NCBI GenBank assembly: GCA_937868725.1
Contig: CALMMQ010000046.1
Span: 29,015 to 93,014, forward strand
Direction of reading: 5' to 3'
Source: an uncultured Pleomorphomonas sp.
GTDB taxonomy: Bacteria; Pseudomonadota; Alphaproteobacteria; Rhizobiales; Pleomorphomonadaceae
Length of the DNA: 64,000 bases
In this document: positions 25,961 to 36,730 of the stretch, piece by piece
How the letters are laid out: every line of letters begins with the position of its first letter
How positions within the stretch are numbered: the first letter of the stretch is position 1
Notes under the pieces: model-generated
The model's database searches: none
The model's input: only the letters and a program-made list of their open reading frames with translations
What the model was told of the DNA's origin: nothing
Translations under genes and position numbers: made by a program

Positions 25961-26775
25961 AGACCGCCGCAATCATGGGCTGGCCGGTCGGCCATTCGCG
26001 TTCGCCGCTCATCCACGGCTACTGGCTGCGGCATTACGGCATCGACGGCGCTTACGAACGCCGCGAGGTCAGCCCGGAAGTCGCGCCGCGCTTCTTCGCC
26101 GACTTCAAGGCGTCCGGTCTCGTCGGCGGCAACGTCACGCTGCCGCACAAGGAATTGGCCGCCACCAGCGCCGACCATCGCGAGCCGATCGTTGAGCGGG
26201 TCGGCGCCGCCAACACGCTGTGGCTCGAGGATGGCCGGCTGATGGCCACCAACACCGACGTGCCCGGCTTTCTCGCCAACCTCGACGATCGCGCCCCCGG
26301 CTGGGACGCCCGCACCGGCACGGCCATCGTGCTTGGCGCCGGCGGTGCTGCCCGGGCCGTCGTTGATGCGCTGGTCGGACGCGGTTTCGACGTGGCGCTG
26401 TGCAATCGCAGTCTCGATCGCGCCGAGGCGCTGGCCGCTCGCTACCCGAAGGCCGTCAAACCCTGGCTTATTTCGGAAGCGAATCGATTTGCCGCGGCGG
26501 CACCGATTGTCGTCAACACCACCTCGCTCGGCATGAAGGGCGTTGGCAGCATCGATTTCGCCTTCGATCGTCTCGGTGCCGAATCGGTGGTCGCCGACAT
26601 CGTCTATGTGCCGCTCGAGACGGCCTTTCTCGCTGAGGGGCGCCGTCGCGGCCTGCGCACCGTCGACGGTCTCGGCATGCTGCTGCACCAGGCAGTCGAG
26701 GGGTTCGAGCGCTGGTTCGGCCTCCGCCCGGCCGTTACCGCCGAACTCCGCGCCCTCGTGGAGGTCGACCTGTGA
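25957..26775 (+). CDS. aroE: Shikimate 5-dehydrogenase
   Basis: NADPH-dependent reduction of 3-dehydroshikimate to shikimate. 272 residues. Substrate motif GWPVGHSRSPLIHGYWL, catalytic Lys65 in GGNVTLPHKE and Asp101 in TNTDVPGF. The nucleotide loop VLGAGGAARAVVDAL is near 126, and GLGMLLHQAVEGFERWFG is near the C terminus. It overlaps both maf and coaE by 4 bases, so the maf-aroE-coaE stretch looks translationally coupled. Confidence 0.97.
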   Translation: MKTAAIMGWPVGHSRSPLIHGYWLRHYGIDGAYERREVSPEVAPRFFADFKASGLVGGNVTLPHKELAATSADHREPIVERVGAANTLWLEDGRLMATNTDVPGFLANLDDRAPGWDARTGTAIVLGAGGAARAVVDALVGRGFDVALCNRSLDRAEALAARYPKAVKPWLISEANRFAAAAPIVVNTTSLGMKGVGSIDFAFDRLGAESVVADIVYVPLETAFLAEGRRRGLRTVDGLGMLLHQAVEGFERWFGLRPAVTAELRALVEVDL

Positions 26776-27374
26776 TCACCATCGGTCTTACCGGTTCGAT
26801 CGGCATGGGCAAGACGACGGTGTCGCGCCTGTTCGGTCGTCGCGGCATTCCGGTGTTCGACGCCGACGCCACCGTTCACCGCCTCTACGCCGGTCCGCTG
26901 GCAGCGGCGGTCGAAGCAGCCTTCCCCGGCACGGTGGCCGACGGCGCCGTCGATCGGCGCCAGCTGGCCGCCGCCGTCGTCGGCAAGCCCGACGACCTCA
27001 AGCGGCTCGAGGCCATCGTCCATCCGGCCGTACGCGCCGCCGAAGTGGCCTTCCTGGCCGAAGCGCGGGCCAGCGGCGCGGCCGTCGCCGTCCTCGACCT
27101 CCCCCTCCTCTACGAGACCGGCCGCCAGCACGACGTCGACGTCGTTGTCGTCGTGTCGGCGCCCGCCGCTATCCAGCGCCAGCGCGTGCTCGATCGTCCA
27201 GGCATGACCGAGGAGAAGTACGCCGCCATCGGCGCCAGCCAGTGGCCGGACGCCGACAAGCGGGCGCAGGCCGACTTCGTCATCGACACGTCCGGCGCCA
27301 TCGAGGTCACCGACGCCGCGGTCGCCGACGTGCTCGCCCGGCTTTCACGGGGAAAACACGGCAATCAAGGTTGA
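26772..27374 (+). CDS. coaE: Dephospho-CoA kinase
   Basis: Last step of CoA synthesis: phosphorylates the 3'-hydroxyl of dephospho-CoA. 200 residues. P-loop GLTGSIGMGKTTVSRLF at the N terminus, then VFDADATVHRLYAGP, VVGKPDDLKRLEAIVHPAV, LDLPLLYETG and RMQ-equivalent loop PGMTEEKYAAIGASQWPDADK. It overlaps aroE by 4 bases; dnaQ follows after 31 bases. Confidence 0.97.
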   Translation: MITIGLTGSIGMGKTTVSRLFGRRGIPVFDADATVHRLYAGPLAAAVEAAFPGTVADGAVDRRQLAAAVVGKPDDLKRLEAIVHPAVRAAEVAFLAEARASGAAVAVLDLPLLYETGRQHDVDVVVVVSAPAAIQRQRVLDRPGMTEEKYAAIGASQWPDADKRAQADFVIDTSGAIEVTDAAVADVLARLSRGKHGNQG

Positions 27375-27405
27375 TCGTCAGCGGCTGGACTGCCAGATTC
27401 GGGCC

Positions 27406-28119
27406 ATGCGCGAGATCGTCTTCGATACCGAAACCACTGGCCTTGATCCCAAGACGGGCGACCGTCTGGTGGAAATCGGCTGCGTCGAGATCCTCAACCG
27501 GTTTCCCACCGGCAAGAGCTATCACGTCTACCTCAACCCGCAGCGGTCGATGCCGCGCGAGGCTTTCGACGTCCACGGTCTGTCGGAAGAGTTCCTGGCC
27601 GACAAGCCGTTGTTCGACGACGTCGCCGATGCCTTCCTCGCCTTTGTCGGCGACGCCGTGCTGGTGGCCCACAACGCCTCGTTCGACATGGGCTTCATCA
27701 ATTTCGAGCTGAAGCGCAGCGGCCGGCCGTCGATCGGCAACGAACGCGTCATCGACACGCTGGTGCTGGCCCGACGCAAGTTCCCCGGCGCCGCTGCCAG
27801 CCTCGACGCCTTGTGCAGTCGGTTCGGTATCGACCGGTCGCGGCGCGTCAAGCACGGCGCCCTGCTCGACGCCGAACTGCTGGCCGAAGTCTATCTCGAG
27901 CTCAACGGCGGTCGCCAGGCCGATCTCGGGCTGGCCGTTGCGGCCGAGGCGGTCGAGGTCGACGCCGCCGGCGAGCCCGTCGTGGTGCGCCAGCGCCCGC
28001 ACGCCCTCGCCCCGCGTCTCAACGCTGCTGAACTGGCCGCCCACACCGCCTTCTGCGCTGCCATCGGCGACAAGGCCATCTGGGCCAAGTACCGCGACGA
28101 CAGCGTCGCCGACGCTTGA
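27406..28119 (+). CDS. dnaQ: DNA polymerase III epsilon subunit (proofreading exonuclease)
   Basis: 3'-5' exonuclease of the replicative polymerase. 237 residues with the DEDDh set: Asp7 and Glu9 in VFDTETTGLDP, Asp94 in HNASFDMGFIN, and His150 with Asp155 in KHGALLDAELLAEVY. The C-terminal segment after about residue 175 would bind the alpha subunit. It lies 3.2 kb from the origin. In related genomes dnaQ is next to secB; here a 16-kb block intervenes. Confidence 0.96.
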   Translation: MREIVFDTETTGLDPKTGDRLVEIGCVEILNRFPTGKSYHVYLNPQRSMPREAFDVHGLSEEFLADKPLFDDVADAFLAFVGDAVLVAHNASFDMGFINFELKRSGRPSIGNERVIDTLVLARRKFPGAAASLDALCSRFGIDRSRRVKHGALLDAELLAEVYLELNGGRQADLGLAVAAEAVEVDAAGEPVVVRQRPHALAPRLNAAELAAHTAFCAAIGDKAIWAKYRDDSVADA

Positions 28120-28212
28120 CTACGCGATGGCACCGGGTTTTCTGAGCCGGCAAATCGTGGCATAGCCCCCGGACGAGTTTCACCGCAGCGTCACCGGCCA
28201 AGAGGATGGGAC

Positions 28213-28686
28213 GTGGCCAAGACCAAGAAGAAGAAATTCCGGCAGGTCGCCGCCCTGCCCTATCGTCTGAACGGCGCCGGCTATGAGGTGGTGCTGGTGA
28301 CGACGCGCGTCTCGGGCCGTTGGATCCTGCCCAAGGGCTGGCCGATCAAGGGTCAGCGCGACAACGAGGCGGCGGCCACCGAAGCCTTCGAGGAAGCCGG
28401 TCTGGTCGGCCGGTCGCGCCGCACCGCTCTCGGTCGCTTCACTTACGCCAAGAAGTTCGAACGCCGCACCGAGAAGGTGGTGGTCGACGTCTACCCGCTG
28501 GAAATCGTCGAGCAACGACGGCAATGGCGGGAAAAGGACGAGCGCGAGGTCAAGGCTTTCAGCCCGATCGAGGCGGCGGCCAAGGTCGCCGAACCGGCGA
28601 TCGCCAACCTGATTCTCAATTTCTTCGCGTCATTGGAAAAAGCGGACAGAACCATCGCCGTGTCCGCCGAAGCCACTCTGGCCTGA
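28213..28686 (+). CDS. Nudix hydrolase
   Basis: Small Nudix protein of 157 residues of the type close to diphosphoinositol-polyphosphate-like hydrolases in rhizobia; substrate unknown. The lysine-rich N terminus KTKKKKFRQVAALPYRL precedes the core ILPKGWPIKGQRDN and the box ATEAFEEAG. In the Nudix helix the usual Arg before Glu is Thr (TEAFEEAG instead of REAxEEAG), while the metal-binding EE pair is kept. Start is GTG at 28213 after AGAGGA. It is convergent with cysK across a terminator hairpin. Confidence 0.85.
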   Translation: MAKTKKKKFRQVAALPYRLNGAGYEVVLVTTRVSGRWILPKGWPIKGQRDNEAAATEAFEEAGLVGRSRRTALGRFTYAKKFERRTEKVVVDVYPLEIVEQRRQWREKDEREVKAFSPIEAAAKVAEPAIANLILNFFASLEKADRTIAVSAEATLA

Positions 28687-28690
28687 AAGC

Positions 28691-28727
28691 AAAACGGCGC
28701 CGGAGCGGGGAAAGCCGCGCCGGCGCC
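28691..28727 (-). terminator. Terminator of cysK
   Basis: GGCGCCGG and CCGGCGCC arms flank a 16-base loop with further pairing possible. The minus strand ends in GTTTTGC. Confidence 0.65.
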
Positions 28728-28738
28728 AGCGCCAATGA

Positions 28739-29704
<966 letters not shown>

Positions 29705-29862
29705 GGACTTCGATCCCTCTCGAAAAATCCGGCATCTGCCGGTCAATTCATGGGACAAGCCTACTCCGCCGGTCAGCGGGCCGCCAGCCATGACCGGCTC
29801 ATCACTTCCGGTCATTTAGAAAATAATACCAAACAGGCAGAGGTCCTAGAATGAAATTCCGG

Positions 29863-30309
29863 TCAGCTGCGCCCGGTCGAGCCGAAACCGCCGGCGCCGC
29901 GCGCCGTGGCCGGCAGTTCCGTCACCTCGATGAGCGTCGCCCGCGTCACCGGCGCCACCACCATCTGGGCGATGCGCTCGCCGCGCCGGATGGTGAAGGG
30001 CTCGTTGGAGAGGTTGACCAGGATCACCTTGACCTCGCCGCGATAGTCGGCGTCGACGGTGCCCGGTGCGTTGACGACGCCGATGCCGTGCTTGGCGGCG
30101 AGGCCCGAGCGCGGCCGGATCTGTGCCTCGAAGCCGTCGGGCAGGGCGATGGCGAGGCCGGTCGGGATGAGGGCGCGATCGAGCGGGCCGAGCGTCACCG
30201 GCGCGTCGATGGCGGCCATGAGGTCGAGGCCGGCGGCGCTGGCCGTCTGGTAGGCGGGCAGCGGCAGATCGGCGCCATGGGCGAGGCGGAGGACGGCGAC
30301 TTCGGTCAC
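29863..30309 (-). CDS. dut: dUTP diphosphatase
   Basis: Trimeric dUTPase that keeps uracil out of DNA and supplies dUMP. 148 residues with all five motifs in order: [40 protein letters not shown] and the C-terminal [10 protein letters not shown] that closes over the active site. Its ATG overlaps the coaBC stop by 4 bases, the usual coaBC-dut pairing. Confidence 0.97.
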   Translation of the reverse strand: MTEVAVLRLAHGADLPLPAYQTASAAGLDLMAAIDAPVTLGPLDRALIPTGLAIALPDGFEAQIRPRSGLAAKHGIGVVNAPGTVDADYRGEVKVILVNLSNEPFTIRRGERIAQMVVAPVTRATLIEVTELPATARGAGGFGSTGRS

Positions 30310-31523
30310 GGGGTGGTCTCCAGGCGGGTGGCGATCAGTGCCACCAGGCGTTCGGCGACCTCGGTCTTGTCGAGCGTCGGCCAGGGATCGACACCGTCGG
30401 CGGTGACGATGTGCACGGTGTTGCGGTCGCCGCCCATGACGCCGCCTTGTGGCGAAACGTCGTTGGCGACGATGAAGTCGGCCCCCTTGGCCGCCAGCTT
30501 CTTGCCGGCGTTGGCGACAACGTCATTCGTTTCGGCGGCGAATCCGACCACCAGCGCCGGGCGGTCGGCGGCATGACCGATGGTCCTGAGGATGTCGGGG
30601 TTCTCGGCGAGGGCGAGCGGCGGCACCGCGCCGCTGCCATCCTTCTTGATCTTGGCCGTCGCGACCTCGGCCGGGCGCCAGTCGGCAACGGCGGCGGTCA
30701 TCACGGCGGCGTCGGCCGGCAGGGCGGCGCGCACGGCGGCCAGCATCTCGCGGGCCGTCTCGATCCTGACGACGTCGACGCCGGCGGGGTCCGGCAGGCT
30801 GACCGGCCCGGACACCAGCGTGACGCGGGCGCCGGCGCGGGCGGCGGCGGCGGCGATGGCGTACCCCTGCTTGCCCGACGAGCGGTTGGCGATGTAGCGC
30901 ACGGGATCGATCGGCTCGTGCGTCGGCCCGGCCGTGACCAGCACGTGCCGGCCGGTGAGCGGCTTCGGCCCGGCGGCGGCGCGGAAGAAAGCCGTCACGC
31001 CCTCGACGATGTCCATCGGCTCGCTGAGCCGGCCGACGCCGGCCTCGCCGCGTTCGGCCATGCGGCCGGCGGCCGGACCGATGAACTGCACGCCATCGGC
31101 CCTGAGGCGGGCAGCGTTGCGCTGCGTCGCCGGATGCGCCCACATGCGCTGGTTCATGGCCGGGCAGAGGATGATCGGCGCGGCGGCGGCCAGGAGACTG
31201 GCGGTGGCCAGTTCGTCGGCGATGCCGTTGGCCATGCGGGCCATCAGGTTGGCGGTGGCCGGCGCCACGACGATCAGGTCGGTATCGCGCGACAGGGCGA
31301 TGTGGCCGATGTCGTGTTCCTCGGTCGGGCTGAACAGGTCGGTGAACACCTTGTCGCCCGACAGCGCCCCGACGGTCATCGGCGTCACGAATTCCTTGCC
31401 GGCGCGCGTCAGGATGACCCGGACGCCGGCGCCGCGCTCCTTGAGGCGCCGGATGACCTCCAGCACCTTGTAGGCGGCGATGCCGCCGCCGATGATGATC
31501 AGGATGCGCTTGCCGTCGAGCAT
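30306..31523 (-). CDS. coaBC: Phosphopantothenoylcysteine synthetase/decarboxylase
   Basis: Two successive CoA-synthesis steps in one protein: CoaC (FMN-dependent decarboxylase, about 1-185) and CoaB (ligase, about 190-405). 405 residues. The CoaC half shows [18 protein letters not shown] and [17 protein letters not shown]; the CoaB half shows [23 protein letters not shown] and [10 protein letters not shown]. The window thus contains coaBC and coaE. It lies 51 bases after phoB and overlaps dut by 4 bases. Confidence 0.97.
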   Translation of the reverse strand: MLDGKRILIIIGGGIAAYKVLEVIRRLKERGAGVRVILTRAGKEFVTPMTVGALSGDKVFTDLFSPTEEHDIGHIALSRDTDLIVVAPATANLMARMANGIADELATASLLAAAAPIILCPAMNQRMWAHPATQRNAARLRADGVQFIGPAAGRMAERGEAGVGRLSEPMDIVEGVTAFFRAAAGPKPLTGRHVLVTAGPTHEPIDPVRYIANRSSGKQGYAIAAAAARAGARVTLVSGPVSLPDPAGVDVVRIETAREMLAAVRAALPADAAVMTAAVADWRPAEVATAKIKKDGSGAVPPLALAENPDILRTIGHAADRPALVVGFAAETNDVVANAGKKLAAKGADFIVANDVSPQGGVMGGDRNTVHIVTADGVDPWPTLDKTEVAERLVALIATRLETTP

Positions 31524-31574
31524 GGATCGAGCCTCCGGAAATCCGGCCGGACCCTAACCCATGTGGCCCATAAA

Positions 31575-32270
31575 TCAACCGGTGGCGAACTTTTCGTCGA
31601 ACGAATAGCCGGCGCCGCGCACCGTGCGGATGGGGTCGCGGCTGCGGCCGCGGTTGATCGACTTGCGCAGCCGGCCGACGTGGACGTCGACGGTGCGTTC
31701 GTCGACGTAGACGTCGTGGCCCCAGACGCCGTTGAGCAGCTGCTCGCGCGTGAACACCCGGCCGGGCGACTGCATCAGGAATTCCAGCAGGCGGAACTCG
31801 GTCGGTCCGAGATGCACCTCGCGCGTCGAGCGGCGGACGCGGCGCGTCTCGCGGTCGAGCTCGATGTCGCCGGCCGCCAGCAGGCTCGACACCGTTTCCG
31901 GCTTGGCCCGCCGCAGCATGGCCTTGACGCGGGCGATCAGCTCGGGAACCGAGAACGGCTTGACGACGTAGTCGTCGGCGCCGGTGGAAAGCCCGCGCAC
32001 CCGTTCCGATTCCTCGCCGCGCGCCGTCAGCATGATGATCGGCATGCGTTCGGTTTCGGACCGCATCCTGAGGCGCCGGCACAGCTCGATGCCGGAAAGG
32101 CCGGGCAGCATCCAGTCGAGCAGCAGCAGGTCGGGCGTGATTTCCTTGAGCCGGATGTCGGCCTCGTCGCCCCGGAACGCCTGCTCCACCTCGAAGCCCT
32201 CGGCCTCGAGATTGTACCGCAGCAGCAGCGACACCGCCTCTTCATCCTCGACGATCATCACCTTGGCCAT
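31575..32270 (-). CDS. phoB: Phosphate regulon response regulator PhoB
   Basis: OmpR/PhoB-family activator that binds Pho boxes when phosphorylated by PhoR. 231 residues: receiver domain with acidic pocket VEDEE, phosphoacceptor Asp52 in LLLLDWMLPG, Thr in MLTARGEE and Lys in VVKPF. The winged helix carries TEFRLLEFLMQSPGRVFTR and the recognition segment DERTVDVHVGRLRKSI. It ends the pst-phoU-phoB run, 7 bases after phoU, so it is probably autoactivated through the pstS promoter. Confidence 0.97.
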   Translation of the reverse strand: MAKVMIVEDEEAVSLLLRYNLEAEGFEVEQAFRGDEADIRLKEITPDLLLLDWMLPGLSGIELCRRLRMRSETERMPIIMLTARGEESERVRGLSTGADDYVVKPFSVPELIARVKAMLRRAKPETVSSLLAAGDIELDRETRRVRRSTREVHLGPTEFRLLEFLMQSPGRVFTREQLLNGVWGHDVYVDERTVDVHVGRLRKSINRGRSRDPIRTVRGAGYSFDEKFATG

Positions 32271-32277
32271 GACGCGT

Positions 32278-32988
32278 TCAGCTCCCCGCCTCGTCGGCCG
32301 CCACGATCGACCGGTCGGCCTTCGGCCGTTCGTCGCCGTAGGTGAGGCCGGTCACCATGTAGTGCACGGTCTCGGCGATGTTGGTGGCATGATCGCCGAT
32401 GCGCTCGATGTTCTTGGCACAGAACAGCAGGTGAATGCAGAAGGTGATGTTGCGCGGATCCTCCATCATGTAGGTGAGGAGTTCGCGGAACAGCGAGGTG
32501 TAGAGCGCGTCGATCTCGTCGTCGCGCTGGCGCACGGCGTAGGCGGCGTGATCGTCGTGGGCGGCATAGGCGTCGAGCACCGCCTTGAGCTGCTGCAGGG
32601 CGATTTCCGCCATGTGCTCGAGGCCGGTCAGCAGCTGCTTGTTGGGGAACACGTCGTTGATGGCCACGACGCGCTTGGCGATGTTCTTGCCGAGGTCGCC
32701 GATGCGCTCGACATCGTTGGCGATGCGCATGGCGGCGACGATTTCCCTGAGATCGACCGCCATCGGCTGCCGCCGGGCGATGATCAGGATGGTCTTTTCC
32801 TCGATGTCGCGCTGCAGGTTGTCGAGCAGCTTGTCGTCGGCGATCACCTGCTGGGCGAGGCCGATGTCGAGCCGGGTGAGGGCGCTGATCGAACTGGCGA
32901 CGGCGCGTTCGGCCAGGCCGCCGGCTTCCGTGACGCGGCGGGCGATGGCCTTGAGGTCGTCATCGTAGGCGGAAACAGTATGTTCCAT
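32278..32988 (-). CDS. phoU: Phosphate signalling protein PhoU
   Basis: Negative regulator linking PstSCAB transport to PhoR. 236 residues, two tandem three-helix repeats, each with the metal-binding pattern: MRIANDVERIGDLGKNIAKR in the first and LLFCAKNIERIGDHATNIAE in the second. The ATG at 32988 is chosen because the upstream continuation of the frame runs into pstB. 23 bases separate it from pstB. Confidence 0.97.
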   Translation of the reverse strand: MEHTVSAYDDDLKAIARRVTEAGGLAERAVASSISALTRLDIGLAQQVIADDKLLDNLQRDIEEKTILIIARRQPMAVDLREIVAAMRIANDVERIGDLGKNIAKRVVAINDVFPNKQLLTGLEHMAEIALQQLKAVLDAYAAHDDHAAYAVRQRDDEIDALYTSLFRELLTYMMEDPRNITFCIHLLFCAKNIERIGDHATNIAETVHYMVTGLTYGDERPKADRSIVAADEAGS

Positions 32989-33011
32989 GCGAAATCTCCC
33001 GCTGTTTCCGG

Positions 33012-33830
33012 TCAGCCGAAGCGGCCGGTGATGTAGTCCTGCGTCCGCTGTTCCAGCGGATTGGTGAAGATATGGTCGGTCGGGCCTTCCTCGATCAGAT
33101 GGCCGAGGTGGAAAAAGGCCGTGCGCTGCGACACGCGCGCCGCCTGCTGCATCGAATGGGTGACGATGACGATGGTGTAGTTGGCCCGGAGTTCGTCGAT
33201 CAGCTCTTCCACCTTGGCGGTGGCGATGGGGTCGAGGGCCGAGCACGGCTCGTCCATCAGGATCACTTCCGGCGACACGGCGATGGCCCGGGCGATGCAG
33301 AGGCGCTGCTGCTGGCCACCCGACAGGCCGGTACCCGGCTCGTCGAGCCGGTCCTTGACCTCGTTGTAGAGCGAGGCCTTCTGCAGCGAGGTGATGACGA
33401 TCTCCTCGAGATCGGCCTTGGAGCGGGCGAGACCGTGGATGCGCGGGCCGTAGGCAACGTTCTCGAAGATCGACTTCGGGAACGGGTTGGGCTTCTGGAA
33501 CACCATGCCGACGCGGGCCCGGAGCTCGACGACGTCGAGGCTGGGCTCCCAGATCGACACGCCATCGAGCTCGATGGTGCCGTCGACGCGGGCGCCGACG
33601 ATGGTGTCGTTCATGCGGTTGATGCAGCGCAGGAAGGTCGACTTGCCGCAACCGGACGGGCCGATGAAGGCGGTGACCGACTTTTCCGGAATGTCGATGG
33701 AGACGCCGTGCAGCGCCTGCTTCTGGCCGTAGACCACCTTGACGTCGCGCGTCAGCACCTTGGTCGGCCGGGGGGCGGCGTCGGGCGTGCGCGAGGTCTT
33801 GAACGGCGCGGGAGTCTGGACTTCGGACAT
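33012..33830 (-). CDS. pstB: Phosphate ABC transporter ATPase PstB
   Basis: ATPase of the high-affinity phosphate importer. 272 residues. Walker [10 protein letters not shown] at 57-65, signature [15 protein letters not shown], Walker [14 protein letters not shown], and the switch histidine in [10 protein letters not shown]. The N-terminal 25 residues are a low-complexity extension before the ABC core. 19 bases after pstA. Confidence 0.98.
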   Translation of the reverse strand: MSEVQTPAPFKTSRTPDAAPRPTKVLTRDVKVVYGQKQALHGVSIDIPEKSVTAFIGPSGCGKSTFLRCINRMNDTIVGARVDGTIELDGVSIWEPSLDVVELRARVGMVFQKPNPFPKSIFENVAYGPRIHGLARSKADLEEIVITSLQKASLYNEVKDRLDEPGTGLSGGQQQRLCIARAIAVSPEVILMDEPCSALDPIATAKVEELIDELRANYTIVIVTHSMQQAARVSQRTAFFHLGHLIEEGPTDHIFTNPLEQRTQDYITGRFG

Positions 33831-33849
33831 GGAGAAGCTCCGTTAGCTA

Positions 33850-35172
33850 TTACCAGCGGCGTTCGAAGGCGCGGCGCAGGATGATGGCGATGCTGTTCAT
33901 GGCGAGCAGGAAGGCCAGGAGGATCATGATGGCCGCCGACGTGCGTTCCGAGAACGCCCGTTCCGGCTCCGTCGCCCACATGAAGATCTGGGTCGGCAGG
34001 CTGGTGGCCGGGTCGAACGGTGTCGTCGGGTAGTTCACCACAAAGGCCTTCATGCCGATCATCAGCAGCGGCGCCGTTTCGCCGAGGGCGTGGGCGAGGC
34101 CGATGATGGTGCCGGTGAGAATGCCGGGCACGGCGAGCGGCAATACGTGGTGGAACACCGTCTGCATCTTCGAGGCCCCGATGCCGAGGCCGGCTTCGCG
34201 GATCGACGGCGGCACGGCCTTGAGGGCGGCGCGGGTGGTGATGATGATGGTCGGCAGCGTCGTCAGCGTCAGCACCAGGCCGCCGACCAGGCTGGCCGAA
34301 CGCGGCAGGTGCATGAAGTTGATGAACACGGCCAGACCCAGCATGCCGTAGACGATCGACGGCACGGCGGCGAGGTTGTTGATGTTGACCTCGATGAGAT
34401 CGGTCCAGCGGTTCTTGGGCGCGAACTCCTCAAGATAGATCGAGCCGGCGACACCGAGCGGCAGCGACAGCGTCAGCACCACCAGCATCATCATGAACGA
34501 GCCGACGGCGGCGACACCGACACCGGCCAGTTCCGGCCGGCTGGAGGCGCCGAAGGTGAACAGGCCGGTGTTGAAGGCCAGATGCATGGTCCCGGTGTTC
34601 TCGAGCCGGTCGATCAGCTTGATGTGGCGATCCTTGATGTTGCGCTGGCTCTCCGGCACGTCGGCGTGGATCGTGCCCTTGATGAAGGCGTCGACGTCGC
34701 CGGTGGCGTAGAAATCCACCGCCGAGCGCGTGCCGATCAGCGACGGCTTGTCGGCGATCAGCTTGCGCAGCATCGGCGTCGAGCCCTTGGACAGCAGGTC
34801 GAGGGCGTCATAGAGGCCATCTTCGTCGTCGGGCTCGATGTCGAGCGTCTTCTGCAGCGCCGTGCTGATCAGCTCGTCGAAGCGGAAGGCGTCGCCGCTC
34901 ATGACGGCGTCGGGCGAGCGGTCGCCGTTGGGGGCGATGACCTTGGGGTCGAAATCGACCAGCAGCGTCACGCGCGTCTGCTCGAAGGCGGTGTAGCCGC
35001 GCGAGACGATGGAAGAGAACAGCATCACCACGCAGGCGATGCCGATCGACAGCGCCACGATGCCATAGGCGCGGAAGCGGCGTTCGGCGCGGTAGCGGCG
35101 CTGCAGACCGATGTCGATCTTGCGCACCACCGTGGCCTGCGCGGCCGGAAGGGCGGCGGATGCTTCGGTCAT
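33850..35172 (-). CDS. pstA: Phosphate ABC transporter permease PstA
   Basis: Inner-membrane permease subunit. 440 residues, about 150 longer than the E. coli protein. The first helix (about 37-58) is followed by a large soluble insert (to about 215) as in other alphaproteobacterial PstA proteins (DUF3333-type), then the transport core with YLEEFAPKNRW and the EAA-like loop IREAGLGIGASKMQTVFHHVLP. It overlaps pstC by 4 bases. Confidence 0.96.
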   Translation of the reverse strand: MTEASAALPAAQATVVRKIDIGLQRRYRAERRFRAYGIVALSIGIACVVMLFSSIVSRGYTAFEQTRVTLLVDFDPKVIAPNGDRSPDAVMSGDAFRFDELISTALQKTLDIEPDDEDGLYDALDLLSKGSTPMLRKLIADKPSLIGTRSAVDFYATGDVDAFIKGTIHADVPESQRNIKDRHIKLIDRLENTGTMHLAFNTGLFTFGASSRPELAGVGVAAVGSFMMMLVVLTLSLPLGVAGSIYLEEFAPKNRWTDLIEVNINNLAAVPSIVYGMLGLAVFINFMHLPRSASLVGGLVLTLTTLPTIIITTRAALKAVPPSIREAGLGIGASKMQTVFHHVLPLAVPGILTGTIIGLAHALGETAPLLMIGMKAFVVNYPTTPFDPATSLPTQIFMWATEPERAFSERTSAAIMILLAFLLAMNSIAIILRRAFERRW

Positions 35173-36620
35173 TCGTACTGCTCCCGGTACTTGCGGACGA
35201 TGGTCAGGGCGATGACGTTGAGGCCGAGCGTGATGACGAACAGCGTGATGCCGAGGGCGAAGGCCACCAGTGTCTGCGGGCTGGTGAACTCGAGATCGCC
35301 GGTCAGCTGATTGACGATCTTGACGGTGATCGTCGTCATTTCCGCGAAGGGATTGGCCGAGAGGTTGGCGGCGACGCCGGCGGCCAGCACGACGATCATC
35401 GTCTCGCCGATGGCGCGCGAGGCGGCGAGCAGGATGGCGCCGACGATGCCGGGCAGGGCGGCCGGCAGCACGACGCGCTTGATGGTCTCCGAACGGGTGG
35501 CGCCGAGGCCGAGCGAGCCTTCGCGCATTGCCCGCGGCACGGCGGTGATGATGTCGTCGCTGAGCGAGGAGACGTAGGGGATGATCATGATGCCCATGAC
35601 CACGCCGGCCGTCACCACGTTGTTGCCGGAGTTGCCGAGCCCGAGCGGCAAGGCGAGGTAGTCGCGGATCATCGGCCCGACGGTGACCAGGGCGAAGAAG
35701 CCGTAGACGATGGTCGGGATGCCGGCAAGGATTTCCAGCGTCGGCTTGGAGATGGCCCGCACCTTGGGCGAAGCATATTCGGCCATGTAGATGGCGCTGA
35801 GCAGGCCGATCGGCACGGCCACCAGCAGGGCGAACAGCGAGATGTAGGCCGTGCCCCAGGCCAGCGGCAGGATGCCGAACTGGCCGCTTTCGCTCGAACC
35901 GGCGGCGGCGAAGCGCGGATCCCAGACGGTGCCGAAGTAGAAGTTGATCGGCGACACCATCGAGAAGAACTGCAAGGCCTGGAACAGCAGGCTGAGCACG
36001 ATGCCGACGGTGGTCAGAATGGCGACGGTCGAGGCGGCGATCAGCAGCGTCAACACCACGCGCTCGACGCTGTTGCGGGCCCTGAGGCGCGGCTTGATGC
36101 GGATGAAGGCGAGGAACAGGCCGAGGGCCAGCGCACCGACGACGGCGGTGGTGGTGGTCAGCGTGATCAGCCGTTCGGTGTCGTTGGCGGCGATGGCCGC
36201 CGTCAGCTGGTACGGGCTGACGTCGCCGCCGAGCGGGATGCCGTGGTCGGCGAAGATTCTGCGGGCCGAGACGACGCCGAGATGGATGTTCTCGTACTCA
36301 TCCGGCGTCACCGCCTTGAGACCGTCGGCCACCTGTTCGACGCCGGAGATGGCCAGCGACACGTCGCCGCTCGTCACGATGTCGGATGGCAGATGGCTGC
36401 GGATGGTCTGATCGAGAATGAGCGGCCGGGCGATGACGAGCAGCGTCAGCACCACCAGCGCCGGCACGGCCGTCCACACCAGCACGAAGGAGCCGTAGTG
36501 GTTGGGCCGCGAATGCAGCGGCGCGCCGCTGCCGGCCATGGCGATGGACTTCCAGCGGCCGAGAAAGAAGCCGAAGAGCGACAGCCCCGCGATGAGGGCA
36601 ATCAAGGTGAGCGGTCCCAT
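35169..36620 (-). CDS. pstC: Phosphate ABC transporter permease PstC
   Basis: Inner-membrane permease partner of PstA. 483 residues, again long because of an extra N-terminal helix (about 2-20) and a periplasmic insert before the core. The core carries YMAEYASPKVRAISKP and the EAA loop MREGSLGLGATRSETIKRVVLP. The ATG at 36620 is preceded by a GGGGGT ribosome site; an upstream ATG would add 18 unlikely residues. Separated from pstS by a strong hairpin. Confidence 0.96.
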   Translation of the reverse strand: MGPLTLIALIAGLSLFGFFLGRWKSIAMAGSGAPLHSRPNHYGSFVLVWTAVPALVVLTLLVIARPLILDQTIRSHLPSDIVTSGDVSLAISGVEQVADGLKAVTPDEYENIHLGVVSARRIFADHGIPLGGDVSPYQLTAAIAANDTERLITLTTTTAVVGALALGLFLAFIRIKPRLRARNSVERVVLTLLIAASTVAILTTVGIVLSLLFQALQFFSMVSPINFYFGTVWDPRFAAAGSSESGQFGILPLAWGTAYISLFALLVAVPIGLLSAIYMAEYASPKVRAISKPTLEILAGIPTIVYGFFALVTVGPMIRDYLALPLGLGNSGNNVVTAGVVMGIMIIPYVSSLSDDIITAVPRAMREGSLGLGATRSETIKRVVLPAALPGIVGAILLAASRAIGETMIVVLAAGVAANLSANPFAEMTTITVKIVNQLTGDLEFTSPQTLVAFALGITLFVITLGLNVIALTIVRKYREQYE

Positions 36621-36698
36621 GTGACCCCCGCGTTTCCGTCCGGCATCAGCCGGACCGGTCGTCGTTGCGAACACCCCTGTGGGTCCGCCCGGAAGGAG

Positions 36699-36722
36699 AA
36701 AGGGGCCCGCTCGGGCCCCTTT
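36699..36722 (-). terminator. Hairpin between pstS and pstC
   Basis: A perfect 11-bp stem, AAAGGGGCCCG with CGGGCCCCTTT and a 2-base loop, lies just after pstS. The T-run is short, so it may be partial, giving more pstS than pstCAB mRNA. Confidence 0.75.
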
Positions 36723-36730
36723 CGTTGGCG

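Noticed and set aside
29705..29862. Possible cysteine- or SAM-responsive riboswitch before cysK
   Set aside because: No recognisable SAM-II or other riboswitch core was seen; only short GC-rich repeats and an AT-rich patch.
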